Positions 8,669 to 17,387 of a DNA stretch of 64,000 nucleotides are shown here, in pieces. The stretch spans positions 372,001 to 436,000 of the forward strand of contig NZ_JANKBZ010000002.1 of assembly GCF_024623785.1 (NCBI RefSeq), written 5' to 3'. Origin of the DNA: Archangium lipolyticum. GTDB lineage: Bacteria > Myxococcota > Myxococcia > Myxococcales > Myxococcaceae. The notes under the pieces were generated by a model. The model was not told the DNA's origin. It did no database searches and was given only the letters and a program-made list of their open reading frames with translations. Both the position numbers and the translations under genes were made by a program. Within the stretch, counting starts at the first letter, position 1. Each line of letters opens with the position of its first letter.

Positions 8669-9487
8669 TTGCCGGACCAGTCCAAGGAGCTCCTGCGTGA
8701 GCTGCACCTGCTCACGCGCGAGGGGAACCTCAACGCGGATGCCCTGCGCAAGCTCAAGCAGGTGAACCACCTGGTGGGCCTGCTCAAGCCGGCGATGGAG
8801 GACGTGCAGTCCAGGCACGGGGCGCCGGTGGTGGTGGACGCGGGCAGCGGCAACGCGTACCTGGGGTTCATCCTGTACGAGGTGTTCTTCAAGGACGCCG
8901 AGGCGGGGACGGTGCTGAACGTCGAGGGGCGGCCGGAGCTGACGCAGCGGGCGAAGGAGCGCGCCGGGCGGCTGGGCTTCGGGCGGATGGAGTTCCAGAC
9001 GGCGCACCTGGAGACGGCGCAGTGGCCGGATCGCATCCACCTGCTCACGGCGCTGCACGCGTGCGACACGGCGACGGATGACGCGCTGGCGGTGGCCATC
9101 CAGAAGGGCTCGGACCACGTGGCGGTGGTGCCGTGCTGCCAGGCGGAGGTGGCCACGCAGCTCAAGGAGAGCCGGCAGGCGGTGGACCCGACGCTGGCAC
9201 TGCTCTACCAGCACGCGTGGCACCGGCGCGAGTTCGGCAGCCACCTCACCAACGTCATCCGCGCGTTGACGCTGGAGGCCTTCGGCTACCAGGTGACGGT
9301 GACGGAGCTGACGGGCTGGGAGCACTCGCTGAAGAACGAGCTGATCCTGGGCCGGCGGGTGCACAAGGAGAACCGGCAGGCGCGCGCGAAGCTGGAGTCG
9401 CTGCTGGGCTCCTTCGGGGTGCGGCCCAAGCTGACGCGGTTGCTGGGCGTGGAGCCCGCGTCGCGCACGGCGCCCACCGCTGGCTGA
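8669..9487 (+). CDS. Class I SAM-dependent methyltransferase (Methyltransf_32-like)
   Basis: Probable methyltransferase of unknown substrate. 272 residues; SAM motif I is VVDAGSGNAYLGFIL at about 55-70, and the later segments LTALHACDTATDDALA and VVPCCQAE are typical of the Methyltransf_32 group. The start used is a TTG at 8669, 38 bases after the nfu stop; no ATG or GTG lies in frame between the genes, so either TTG is used or translation begins further inside. It follows nfu closely and is probably co-transcribed. The Cys pair in VVPCC may matter for the substrate or a metal, which is inference. Confidence 0.8.
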   Translation: MPDQSKELLRELHLLTREGNLNADALRKLKQVNHLVGLLKPAMEDVQSRHGAPVVVDAGSGNAYLGFILYEVFFKDAEAGTVLNVEGRPELTQRAKERAGRLGFGRMEFQTAHLETAQWPDRIHLLTALHACDTATDDALAVAIQKGSDHVAVVPCCQAEVATQLKESRQAVDPTLALLYQHAWHRREFGSHLTNVIRALTLEAFGYQVTVTELTGWEHSLKNELILGRRVHKENRQARAKLESLLGSFGVRPKLTRLLGVEPASRTAPTAG

Positions 9488-9611
9488 GCACCCGGGAATC
9501 CCTCATCTGTATGAATCGTGCCCGGGCGGGCCAGGCCGTGGCGCGTGACTGCGGGTGACGTATGAAATAGTGTGGGGAACCAGACTTCTGCCGTCACCTG
9601 GAGCCCTCCTC

Positions 9612-10463
9612 ATGCCATGGTTGTCGTCCATTCCGCCGCTGCTGCCGATGCTGGCGCGCGGTGTCCTCATCGTGGTGGCGCTGGGCGCGCTGCTGTTCGC
9701 CTGCGCCCTGGTGGTGCAGTACCTCGTGCACCGCCACTGGTTGCGCTCCTACGGCCGTGCTCGCGAGCTGCTGTACCAGGGCTCGAGCGTTCTGGCGGAG
9801 GCGCGCTTCCGGGATGTGGCCCGGGTGTCGTATGGCTTCCGTCGCACGGTGGCGCTCTCGGGAGTGGCCGTCTGCCGCCTCAAACAGGGCGCGTACGCCG
9901 AGGCCGCGGCCATCCTGGAGCCGCTCTCGCGGCAGCCGCTGCCGCGCTCGCTGTGGTTGGACGAGATCGCCCTGCATGGGCACCTCGCATTGTGCCTGGC
10001 CATGCTGGGCGAGACCCGGCGGGCCTCGCGCCTCATCCACGAGGCCTGCCACCGCTTCAATGGAATGCCCACCTTCCTGGTGATGCCCTGGGTCGCCATT
10101 CTCTGCCGGGACGGGCACGTGGGCGCGGCGTTGAAGTTCTTGGACGAGAGCTGGCCGCTGGTGGTGAAGGATGGCCTGGCGTGCGACCGGATCCGGCTGC
10201 TCCGCGCCTACGCGCAGAGCAAGGTGGACCCCGAGCGTCATACCGCTTCCATCATCTTGACGCTGTACGGGCTCGCCCCGTTCCCGAAGGTGGAAATGGA
10301 GTTCTTCCGGGAGCACTGGCCGGTGTTCGCGGATTTCCTGCAGCGGGGCCAGGAGCTCGTGGCCTCCCGCGAGGAGGCGCGGGCCCGGAGACAGGCGGAG
10401 GAAGACGCGGCGTGGTCGGCGCGTGCGCGGCTGTCGGCACCGGAGGATGAGTCGTCCGGGTGA
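9612..10463 (+). CDS. Membrane-anchored helical-repeat (TPR-like) protein
   Basis: 283 residues. One N-terminal membrane segment (about 10-37, rich in Leu/Val/Ala) followed by a soluble, helical region with repeated alpha-hairpins that look like TPRs (ARELLYQGSSVLAEARF, AVCRLKQGAYAEAAAILEPL). The domain probably faces the cytoplasm and may serve as a protein-interaction platform; no specific role can be read. The C-terminus is charged and coiled. The ATG at 9612 is chosen because it places the hydrophobic segment near the N-terminus. Convergent with the kinase gene that ends at 10476. Confidence 0.7.
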   Translation: MPWLSSIPPLLPMLARGVLIVVALGALLFACALVVQYLVHRHWLRSYGRARELLYQGSSVLAEARFRDVARVSYGFRRTVALSGVAVCRLKQGAYAEAAAILEPLSRQPLPRSLWLDEIALHGHLALCLAMLGETRRASRLIHEACHRFNGMPTFLVMPWVAILCRDGHVGAALKFLDESWPLVVKDGLACDRIRLLRAYAQSKVDPERHTASIILTLYGLAPFPKVEMEFFREHWPVFADFLQRGQELVASREEARARRQAEEDAAWSARARLSAPEDESSG

Positions 10464-10475
10464 GACGCGCCCGGA

Positions 10476-12383
10476 CTACTCGTCCTGCTTCGTGTTCTCG
10501 CCCGGCTCCTTGTAGACGAAGCGCTTGACGGCGGTGACGAACGGGAAGCCCGGGATGCGGGCGGCCCCTGGCCGGGAGCCCGGGAGCTTCTCTTCCCCCT
10601 GCGCGTCCACGTTGCCCAGGATGAAGCACACGGGGTACTCCTTGCCGTCGGGCGTCTGGGCTCTCTCGTAGCGGCCGTAGACGCGGGGGCCCTCGGTGAA
10701 GAGCTCGCCGAAGAGCAGCGTGCCCCGTGGGAGCAGGCCCCTGTCATTGCGTGTCCTGCTGACGATGGAGCCGGAGCGGACTGTGGTGTACGGCTGGTCC
10801 GGGGTCGGCTTGTCCTGCTGGATGTCGGTGATGATGCTCGGGCCGTCCCCCCAGGCCAGACGGAGCTCTCTCATCACGATGCGAGACTCGGGAGGGCAGT
10901 CGGTACTGGCGGGGCGCGTCTGGGCACTGGCACAGGCCAGGCCCACGCAGGCGGCGGTGCCGAGGGCCTTGCCCGCGGAGCCGGGCTCGCGCTGGGGGGA
11001 TGCATCAGGGGTCATCTGTTGGGGCTTCTTCATGGGAGCGCCTTTCATGGCTCGTGCCTCCACGGGGGCGGCAGCCGCGGGGGTTGACTCCAAAGGTAGT
11101 GGGGCCGCGGCCGACCCAGCATCGGAGGGTTCCGGCGCTCGCGCCACTTCGCCGCCTCGGAACACGGGCTCCGGTGGGAGCGGAGCGGGGGCCTTGTTTC
11201 CCAGCACCACCCAGATGCCGGGCAGTGCGAGCCCGAGCCCCAGCACCCCGACCAGGGCTCTCCCGGGAAGTGCCCGGCCCGAGGCCTGGCGCGCCTCCGG
11301 GGCCGGTGCGGGTGCTCCTCTTCTCCGCCGCCGGACGGAGGAGCCTCCCTCGAGGAGCCGCACTCCGGGCTCGGTGACCGTCATCGGGCTGGTGGGGAAG
11401 GCAGGCCGGCGGATGCGCCGTCCCGGTGCCTCTCCCGCCTCGCGTGCCGGGACGGGCTCCCACTCGAAGAGGCTCGCCTCCCACGCCGCGCGCCGGCCGA
11501 AGGACGCCGCCTCCACCAGTGCATCGCGCACCTCGGCTCCCGTGGCGTAGCGCTCCCGGGGATTCTTGGCCAGCATGCGCACCAGCACATCGCTCAGTGC
11601 CTGGGGCACCCGTCGGTTGAAGTCCCGGGGCGCGTGCGGCCGGTTCCTCGTGATGGCCAGCGGGAGCAGATCGCCCAGCAGTTCGGGCGGGAAGGGGTAG
11701 TGCCCCGTCACCGCCCGGTACAGGCTCACGCCGAGCGCGTACAGGTCATCCGCGGCGCCCACCTCGTACGAGGCTCCCGGGAGCTTGCCCCGCTCCACCC
11801 AGAAGCGCATGGCCTCGGGGCTGCGCAGGTGGGTCGTGCCCGGTGGCAGGGGCGTGGAGGTGAGCGAGGTCGCGCCCGCGTAGGTGCCAATGCCGAAGTC
11901 CACCAGCACCGGCTCTCCGTCCGGCTCGCGGATGAGGATGTTCTCCGGCTTCACGTCTCGGTGCAGCACGCCCCGGCCGTGGAGCTCCCCGAGCGCCCCG
12001 GCCAGCTTCGCCCCCGCCTCGGCGAACTGGAGGAAGGAGGGGTTGAGCGTCTCGGCCCACCGGTCCAGCGGTGGGCCGGGCACCAGGTCCATCACGTGGA
12101 AGGTGTGGCCCTTCGGGTCCGGCCAGCGCCCGCAGCCGTGGAAGCGCACCACGTTGGGGTGGACCGCCTGCTCCATCAACAGCACTGCCTCGCGTTGGGC
12201 CCGCGGATCCTCGCGGCGCAGCGCCACCTTGAGGGCGAGCGGCAGGCGGGGGTGGTGGATGTCCTCCACCCGGTAGACGGCGCCGTAGCCGCCCACGCCC
12301 AGGGGCTCCACCACGCGCCACTGGCCTATGTCTGTTCCGGAGGGGAGGGCCTCGGGCCGGAAGAAGGTTGTCGTCTCGTGCAT
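10476..12383 (-). CDS. Eukaryote-like Ser/Thr protein kinase with C-terminal extracytoplasmic domain
   Basis: Transmembrane Hanks-type kinase, 635 residues. The kinase domain (about 20-285) has a glycine loop LGVGGYGAVYR, the ATP lysine in LALKVALR, the catalytic loop HRDVKPEN and the DFG motif as DFGIG, so it looks active. A Pro/Ala-rich linker leads to one membrane helix at about 376-396. The part beyond it ends in a domain containing LPRGTLLFGELF and GRYERAQTPDGKEYPVC, which recurs in the kinase at 34104-36155. It lies 8 bases downstream of a DUF2381 gene and is surely co-transcribed with it, suggesting that the secreted DUF2381 protein acts with the outer domain. Ligand and substrates are unknown. 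Confidence 0.9.
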   Translation of the reverse strand: MHETTTFFRPEALPSGTDIGQWRVVEPLGVGGYGAVYRVEDIHHPRLPLALKVALRREDPRAQREAVLLMEQAVHPNVVRFHGCGRWPDPKGHTFHVMDLVPGPPLDRWAETLNPSFLQFAEAGAKLAGALGELHGRGVLHRDVKPENILIREPDGEPVLVDFGIGTYAGATSLTSTPLPPGTTHLRSPEAMRFWVERGKLPGASYEVGAADDLYALGVSLYRAVTGHYPFPPELLGDLLPLAITRNRPHAPRDFNRRVPQALSDVLVRMLAKNPRERYATGAEVRDALVEAASFGRRAAWEASLFEWEPVPAREAGEAPGRRIRRPAFPTSPMTVTEPGVRLLEGGSSVRRRRRGAPAPAPEARQASGRALPGRALVGVLGLGLALPGIWVVLGNKAPAPLPPEPVFRGGEVARAPEPSDAGSAAAPLPLESTPAAAAPVEARAMKGAPMKKPQQMTPDASPQREPGSAGKALGTAACVGLACASAQTRPASTDCPPESRIVMRELRLAWGDGPSIITDIQQDKPTPDQPYTTVRSGSIVSRTRNDRGLLPRGTLLFGELFTEGPRVYGRYERAQTPDGKEYPVCFILGNVDAQGEEKLPGSRPGAARIPGFPFVTAVKRFVYKEPGENTKQDE

Positions 12384-12391
12384 GATTCTCC

Positions 12392-13261
12392 TCAGAGGGT
12401 GAAGGGGGCGAGGGCCAGGTGGCGCTCACCGTCACGCTCGCGCAGCTCCAGGCTCCAGCGCGGCCGCGTTGGCCGCGAGGGAGGCTCCAGCTCCACGGCG
12501 AGGAAGCGGGCCTCTCCGGGTTGGAGCCACGTTCCGTCCATCCATACGGGCAGCCGCCGGAGCACCTGGCCCGTCGCGTCCCGCAGCCACGCCTCGCCGG
12601 GCGCCCAGGACTGGGCTCCCGGGGCGAGCTTGAGCTGCACGGTCACCAAGGCATGGGCGAGCGTGCGGTAGACGTCGTGAGCGACCACCTCCACCTCGCT
12701 CGACAAGAGCGCGGACGGCAGCCGCTCGTGGGTCACGCCCCCCTGGAGCTCCCCCGAGAGCGCGAGCTTGACGAGGTTGCCCGCCTCGCACCGGGCGCGC
12801 ATCGCCTCCAGCTCGGACTCGAGCGCTGGCACCGAGCGCGGGTGGCGAATCACCCGCACCTGCGCATCCACCTGGGTGGTGGCGGGCACGAGCGCGAGCG
12901 TGGCGTGGGTGGGCGGCAGGCCATCCGCGAAGCCCACCTTGAGCAGCAGGGGCCTGTCCTCGGGCAGCGCGAGGGCCGGGCGCAGCACCACCATGCGGGT
13001 GGTCACCTCCACGAGGGCGAAGCGCTCCTCCCTTCCTTCCACCGAGAGCGAGTCCGGGTCGATCGCCGCATCGAACTCGAGCACGGTGGTGTAGCCGGGA
13101 GCGGCGCGCACCGTGGGCGCGGGAGCGGTGGGGCTGTCGGGGAGCACGAGGGCGCGGGCCTCGAGCCTGGGGTCGGAGAGGAGACGCGGCTGGGCCACCG
13201 CCGAGGCGGTACCCACCAGGGGCAACAGACACAGGGCGCGGCGCGTGAGGGCCAGGGTCAC
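12392..13261 (-). CDS. DUF2381 (TIGR02268) family exported protein
   Basis: Member of a myxobacterial paralogous family of unknown function. 289 residues with a Sec-type signal peptide (TRRALCLLPLVGTASAVA, cleavage around residue 23) and a predicted beta-rich body. Family landmarks are the N-terminal strand region ending VVLRPALALPEDRPLLLKV and the mid-segment VRVIRHPRSVPALESELEAMRARC, a helix following an RHPR motif. GTG start at 13261 with GGAGG about 10 bases upstream. It is the first gene of a two-gene operon with the Ser/Thr kinase downstream. A second DUF2381 gene at 33086-34063 is likewise paired with a kinase, which argues for a functional partnership. Confidence 0.88.
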   Translation of the reverse strand: MTLALTRRALCLLPLVGTASAVAQPRLLSDPRLEARALVLPDSPTAPAPTVRAAPGYTTVLEFDAAIDPDSLSVEGREERFALVEVTTRMVVLRPALALPEDRPLLLKVGFADGLPPTHATLALVPATTQVDAQVRVIRHPRSVPALESELEAMRARCEAGNLVKLALSGELQGGVTHERLPSALLSSEVEVVAHDVYRTLAHALVTVQLKLAPGAQSWAPGEAWLRDATGQVLRRLPVWMDGTWLQPGEARFLAVELEPPSRPTRPRWSLELRERDGERHLALAPFTL

Positions 13262-13435
13262 TCGGGAGGTTCCTCCAGCGAGTCAACCTATCAGGTCAAA
13301 GAGTGGACCGGCTGCGTCTCATGGCGCGGACCGTGGTGCCATGATTCCCCCTGTCCCGAGGGGGACGTGTGTGTCGATTACGAATGCCGCAAGGCATGCG
13401 ACCCGCGGGCCCCCTGGTACTGCATTCCAGGCTGA
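13262..13435 (+). pseudogene. Orphan Cys-rich coding fragment without a start codon
   Basis: The frame ending in TGA at 13433-13435 encodes a short Cys-rich run: GCVSWRGPWCHDSP, then CPEGDVCVDYECRKACD and WYCIPG, with nine cysteines in about 40 residues. Spaced Cys, Gly and acidic residues like this are typical of small disulfide-bonded repeats in exported myxobacterial proteins. No ATG, GTG or TTG with a ribosome-binding site lies in frame before the cysteines, and further upstream the frame runs antisense through the DUF2381 gene. It is best read as the surviving 3' end of a lost gene; a chance frame cannot be excluded. Confidence 0.35.
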
Positions 13436-13450
13436 GCGCCTCGCACCGCG

Positions 13451-14335
13451 CTACCCGTACGACTCCCGCTTGATGCGCTTGTCCTCGATGCCGAGGTCAT
13501 GGAGGTGGCCGAGCACCGTCTCCATGAAGCGCGGCGTGGCCGGCGTGCGCGTCTCCAGCGCCTTCTTCCGGTCCCACGGGGTGATCGCCGGGCCGCACAC
13601 GTAGATGAGGCACGTGGCGTGGTCCGGGAGGAACTCCCGCAGCAGCGCCTCGCCGATGCGGCCCTTGCGCACGGCGGGTCCGAAGCGGGACTCGTCCGTC
13701 TCGCGGGTGAGCGTGTGCACCACGCGCAGCTTCCCCGGGTGCGCGCGCTCGAGCGCCTCGAAGGCTTCCCGGTAGAGGATGTCACCCCACGTCTTGTTGG
13801 AGCAGATGACGGTGTGACGCGGCTTGAGACCCCGGTGCAGGGCGTCCTTGATGATGGCGAAGTTGGGCACCGCGCCGGAGCCAGCGACGATGTGGACGAG
13901 GTGGTCCGTGCGCTCCTCCACGTCATCCGGCAGCACGTAGGGACCCATGAAGCCCAGCACGCGCATCTTCGAGCCGGTGAGCGGGGCGTGGACCAGGTAG
14001 GGCGAGAGCAGGGGCGGGTAGCGGGTGAAGCCGGGGATGTAGTCCTCGTCCTTCACGGTGATGGCCACCAGGGACTCGTGAGGGGCGGAGGCGAGCGAGT
14101 ACGAGCGCGCGGGCTCCTTGCGCCCCTTCTGCTCCTGGAGATAGGTGGCGAACCGGCCGAGCGCGTGGAACTGGTGCGGATCCAGGTTGAGGAACTGGCC
14201 GGCGCGGTACTCGGGGCGCTCCGGGCCGAAGTCCAGATACAGGGTGGCGGTGTCGTGCGTCTCCAGGCGCACGTCGGTCACCGTCACTTCGTACTCCCGG
14301 GGGCGGTTCCGGGCGGTCGTCACGGTTGCGCTCAT
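13451..14335 (-). CDS. FAD/NAD(P)-binding oxidoreductase (ferredoxin-NADP reductase-like, no Fe-S domain)
   Basis: 294 residues with the two domains of the ferredoxin reductase family. The FAD domain carries RAGQFLNLDP and the flavin-binding RSYSLAS; the NAD(P) domain begins at about residue 150 with HIVAGSGAVPNFAIIKDAL and contains the late YVCGPA motif. There is no [2Fe-2S] module, so a partner protein must accept or give electrons; the partner is not encoded nearby. The ATG at 14335 gives a normal N-terminus; the frame to 14515 is overlap with the divergent gene. It is transcribed divergently from the RNA methyltransferase with 71 bases between starts. Confidence 0.85.
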   Translation of the reverse strand: MSATVTTARNRPREYEVTVTDVRLETHDTATLYLDFGPERPEYRAGQFLNLDPHQFHALGRFATYLQEQKGRKEPARSYSLASAPHESLVAITVKDEDYIPGFTRYPPLLSPYLVHAPLTGSKMRVLGFMGPYVLPDDVEERTDHLVHIVAGSGAVPNFAIIKDALHRGLKPRHTVICSNKTWGDILYREAFEALERAHPGKLRVVHTLTRETDESRFGPAVRKGRIGEALLREFLPDHATCLIYVCGPAITPWDRKKALETRTPATPRFMETVLGHLHDLGIEDKRIKRESYG

Positions 14336-14406
14336 GGACTCCTCCGTACCAGCCCGGTGGACGTTCCTCCCAGGAAAGCGTTGCGGCCGGGCGTCGGGCG
14401 CGGACA

Positions 14407-15552
14407 ATGCCGCTTCAGGTGACGAACGTCCAACAGAGGGAGCACATCTTCGTCTCGGCGCTGCCGGGGCTCGAGCCCGCCCTGGAGTCCGAGGCGGGTG
14501 TCCTGGGCTTTTCACCCCGGCGGGTGGAGGGCGGGGTGGAGCTCACGGGTGCGCCGGGGCTGCACCAGGAGGCCAACCTGCGCCTGCGCACGGCGAGCCG
14601 GGTCCTGCTGCGGCTGGGGCGCTTCCCCGCGCCGGATGCCGGGGCGCTCGCCAGGGGCCTGGCGGGGCTGCCCCTGTCCTCGGTGTGGGACGGGCGGGCG
14701 GTACCGAGGCTCTCGGTGGCCCTGCACCGCGCGCGCTTCAAGGGGCCGGACGCGGTGCTGGCCGCCGCGGCGCGGGCCTGGGGGTTGTCCTCGGTGGAGC
14801 GCGCGGGCGTGCTGGACGAGGAGTCCTCCGAGGGCCTCACCCTGCTGGTGCGGCTGGAAGGCGACACGTGCACGGTGAGCGCGGACACCAGCGGGGAGCC
14901 GCTGCACCGGCGGGGGTACCGGCAGGAGGTGAGCCGGGCGCCCCTGCGCGAGACGCTCGCCGCGGGCATCCTCGTGCTGGCCGGGTATGACGGGGTGGAG
15001 CCGCTGGTGGATCCGATGTGCGGCTCGGGCACGTTCCTCATCGAGGGCGCGTGGATGTCCCGGCGGCGGGCGCCGGGGCTCGAGCGTGCCTTCGCCTTCG
15101 AGCGCTTCCCCGGCTTCGACGCGGCCGACTGGGGTGCACGCAAGGCGAGGGCGGAGGCGGAGTCCCTGCCCGCGCCGCGCTCGGCGCTCCGGGGCTACGA
15201 CATCAACGCGGGAGCGCTGGGGACGGCCCGGCGCAACGCACGGCGCGCGGGAGTGACGCTCACGCTGGAGCGCCAGGACGTGCGCACGCTGGCGGCACCC
15301 GCGGGGCTGGGGCCCGGCCTGGTGGTGGTGAATCCGCCCTATGGCAAGCGGGTGGGTGAGGCGGAGGATCTGCCGGGGCTCTACCGGGCGCTGGGCGCCA
15401 CGTTCCGGCGGGCCTTCACGGGCTGGCGTGCCGCGGTGCTCGTCCCGGAGGACACGGGCCTCATCCGCGCGCTGGGGCTGCCCGAGGAGCGGAACCTCCC
15501 GGTGCGCAACGGAGGCCTGCGCTGCCGCCTCCTGCTGTGCACGTTGCGCTGA
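14407..15552 (+). CDS. THUMP-domain class I RNA N2-guanine methyltransferase (RlmL/TrmN-like)
   Basis: Probable rRNA or tRNA guanine-N2 methyltransferase, 381 residues. The N-terminal part (about 10-165) resembles a ferredoxin-like plus THUMP module (FVSALPGLEPALESEA). The catalytic part has VDPMCGSGTFLIEGA, shared by the RlmL/TrmN group, and the active-site tetrapeptide NPPY followed by GKR. ATG at 14407. The RlmK half of E. coli RlmKL is absent, so this corresponds to the shorter form common outside gammaproteobacteria. Exact target position is unknown. Confidence 0.87.
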   Translation: MPLQVTNVQQREHIFVSALPGLEPALESEAGVLGFSPRRVEGGVELTGAPGLHQEANLRLRTASRVLLRLGRFPAPDAGALARGLAGLPLSSVWDGRAVPRLSVALHRARFKGPDAVLAAAARAWGLSSVERAGVLDEESSEGLTLLVRLEGDTCTVSADTSGEPLHRRGYRQEVSRAPLRETLAAGILVLAGYDGVEPLVDPMCGSGTFLIEGAWMSRRRAPGLERAFAFERFPGFDAADWGARKARAEAESLPAPRSALRGYDINAGALGTARRNARRAGVTLTLERQDVRTLAAPAGLGPGLVVVNPPYGKRVGEAEDLPGLYRALGATFRRAFTGWRAAVLVPEDTGLIRALGLPEERNLPVRNGGLRCRLLLCTLR

Positions 15553-17169
15553 TCACCTCGAGGGGGGAAGGGGCCTGGACTCCAGGTGGAGGGGCAGCCG
15601 CAGCTCGAAGCGCGCGCCTCCTCCGGGCCGCTGGCCCACCGACACCGTGCCGCCATGGGCCAGCACCACCCGGCGCACCACGGCCAGTCCCAGTCCGGTG
15701 CCCGTGGCGCGCGTGGTGAAGAAGGGCTCGAAGATGCGCTGGGCATCCGCCGGGGCGACGCCCGGGCCCTCGTCCTCCACGGTGATGAGGATGCCCTCCG
15801 GTACACGCCCCACCGCCATGCGCACCTCGCCTCGCGGGGGCGAGGACTGCACCGCGTTGCGCACCAGGTTCTCCATCGCGAGCTGCAACAGCGTCTCGTC
15901 CGCCTGGAGCGTGGGCAGGTCCGGCTCCTCGTCCAGCGACACCCGTACGCCGCCGAGCTGCCGCCGCTCCTGGAAGAGCTCCAGCGTGCGCTGCGCCAGC
16001 TCACCCGCGTGGAGCGTGCGCGGCCGGGGCTCCAGCGGGCGCACCACGTCCAGCAGGTCGCGCACCATCGCATCCAGCCGCGTGGCCTCCTCCTCCAACA
16101 TCTCCACCGCGCTCGCGCTGACGGGGCCCAGCGTGTCCCGCTTCAGCACCGCCACCACGTTGAGGATGGCGCTCAGGGGGTTGCGCACCTCGTGGGCCAC
16201 CACGCCCGCGGCCTCGCCGAGCACCGTCAGCCGCTCCTGCGCCACCAGCTCCGCCTGCAGCCGCGACACCTCGGCCAGACGCGCGGCGGCGAGCCGGTGG
16301 TGGCGCACGTTCTCCAACGCCCCGCCCACCTGCCGCGCGAACAGCTCCAGCGTGGCCGCGCTCGCTGGCGTGAGCGCCTCGCCCTGCACCGACAGCACTC
16401 CGTAGGGCGCTCCCTCCACGAAGAGGGGGGCGTCCAGGGCGCGCCGGGCCGTGTACGTGCGCTTCAGCAGCTCCAGCACTTCCGGGCTGTGGAAGCGCTG
16501 GAGCGCGAGGAAGATGTCCTGGTGGAAGGCCGCCTTGCGCTGGGTGAAGACGTCCTCGAGGTGCGGCACGCTCGAGAGCGGGAAGCGCACCTCGGAGATG
16601 GGGCATCCGTAGAGCTTCTCGGCGGCGGCCACCGCGGCCGGCTCGTGCCGCATGGGCCCATGACGGAGCGTGTCCCCCTCCACCAGCATCACCGAGATGT
16701 AGAAGCCCTGCCGGTGGATGGTCTCCACGACCATCTCCAGCACGGCCTGCTCGTCGCGGCAGCGCACCATCTCACTGGAGGCCGTGACGAGCGCGTCGAT
16801 GAGCCGCCGCATGCTGGCCTCGCCCTCGGCGTCGAGCAGCATCAGCAGCGTGTCCTCGGGCCTCAACCCGCTGCCCCGGCGCATGCAGAACGTCCGCTCC
16901 TGGCCGCCGGCCACGCGCACGCGCAGCCACAGCGTGTCCGCGGCCATCTTCCCGAGCGCGTTCTCCGGGTGGAGCGGCTCCAGCCACGCGCGGTCCGAGG
17001 GGGCGGCGCGGGCCAGCAGCCGCGCCACGGGGGTGGCACGCACCTCCTCCAGGCCGAGGCCGAGCAGCGACAGCAGCGCCGGGTTGGCGTGGACCACCTG
17101 GTCGCCACGCACCACCAGGGCCGGTACCGGGAGCCCATCGAGCGGCCGGTACTCAGCCGTGTCGGACAC
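15553..17169 (-). CDS. PAS-GAF sensor histidine kinase, soluble
   Basis: 538 residues without membrane segments. A PAS-like domain (about 8-115, DQVVHANPALLSLLGL), a GAF domain (about 145-300), then HisKA with the H-box VVAHEVRNPLS (His at about 326) and an HATPase_c domain with NLVRNAV, DEGPGV and GTGLGLAVV boxes. It therefore looks like an active cytoplasmic autokinase that reads an internal signal through PAS or GAF. No response regulator is adjacent; the single receiver at 18287-18658 is the nearest. It converges with the RNA methyltransferase (stops adjacent, 15552/15553), so it has its own promoter upstream of 17169. Confidence 0.92.
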   Translation of the reverse strand: MSDTAEYRPLDGLPVPALVVRGDQVVHANPALLSLLGLGLEEVRATPVARLLARAAPSDRAWLEPLHPENALGKMAADTLWLRVRVAGGQERTFCMRRGSGLRPEDTLLMLLDAEGEASMRRLIDALVTASSEMVRCRDEQAVLEMVVETIHRQGFYISVMLVEGDTLRHGPMRHEPAAVAAAEKLYGCPISEVRFPLSSVPHLEDVFTQRKAAFHQDIFLALQRFHSPEVLELLKRTYTARRALDAPLFVEGAPYGVLSVQGEALTPASAATLELFARQVGGALENVRHHRLAAARLAEVSRLQAELVAQERLTVLGEAAGVVAHEVRNPLSAILNVVAVLKRDTLGPVSASAVEMLEEEATRLDAMVRDLLDVVRPLEPRPRTLHAGELAQRTLELFQERRQLGGVRVSLDEEPDLPTLQADETLLQLAMENLVRNAVQSSPPRGEVRMAVGRVPEGILITVEDEGPGVAPADAQRIFEPFFTTRATGTGLGLAVVRRVVLAHGGTVSVGQRPGGGARFELRLPLHLESRPLPPSR

Positions 17170-17276
17170 GTCTTCCTCCCTTCGTCACCCTCCGGGCAGG
17201 CGCCGGGTGGCTCCGCATGCAATCACCTCCAGGGTGGTCCGTATGCAAGAGCGTAGGGCTTCCTGGGAGTACGCAC

Positions 17277-17387
17277 ATGCGCTTCGCCAACGTGACGAAT
17301 CCGGACGAACTGGAGCTGAAGGCGGTCGTGGTGGTGGCCGCCACCTGGTTCTTGCTGACCGCGGTGTTCCTCAGCCGGATGATGTAG
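17277..17387 (+). CDS. Putative 36-residue single-pass membrane microprotein
   Basis: The frame reads MRFANVTNPDELELKA, then a hydrophobic stretch of about 16 residues (VVVVAATWFLLTAVFL), then SRMM and TAG. ATG at 17277 has GGGAG about 7 bases upstream. The acidic-then-hydrophobic layout and a plausible ribosome site make it more convincing than a chance frame. It is divergent from the histidine kinase and its last 17 bases overlap the 3' end of the opposing PilZ gene. Function unknown. Confidence 0.45.
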   Translation: MRFANVTNPDELELKAVVVVAATWFLLTAVFLSRMM

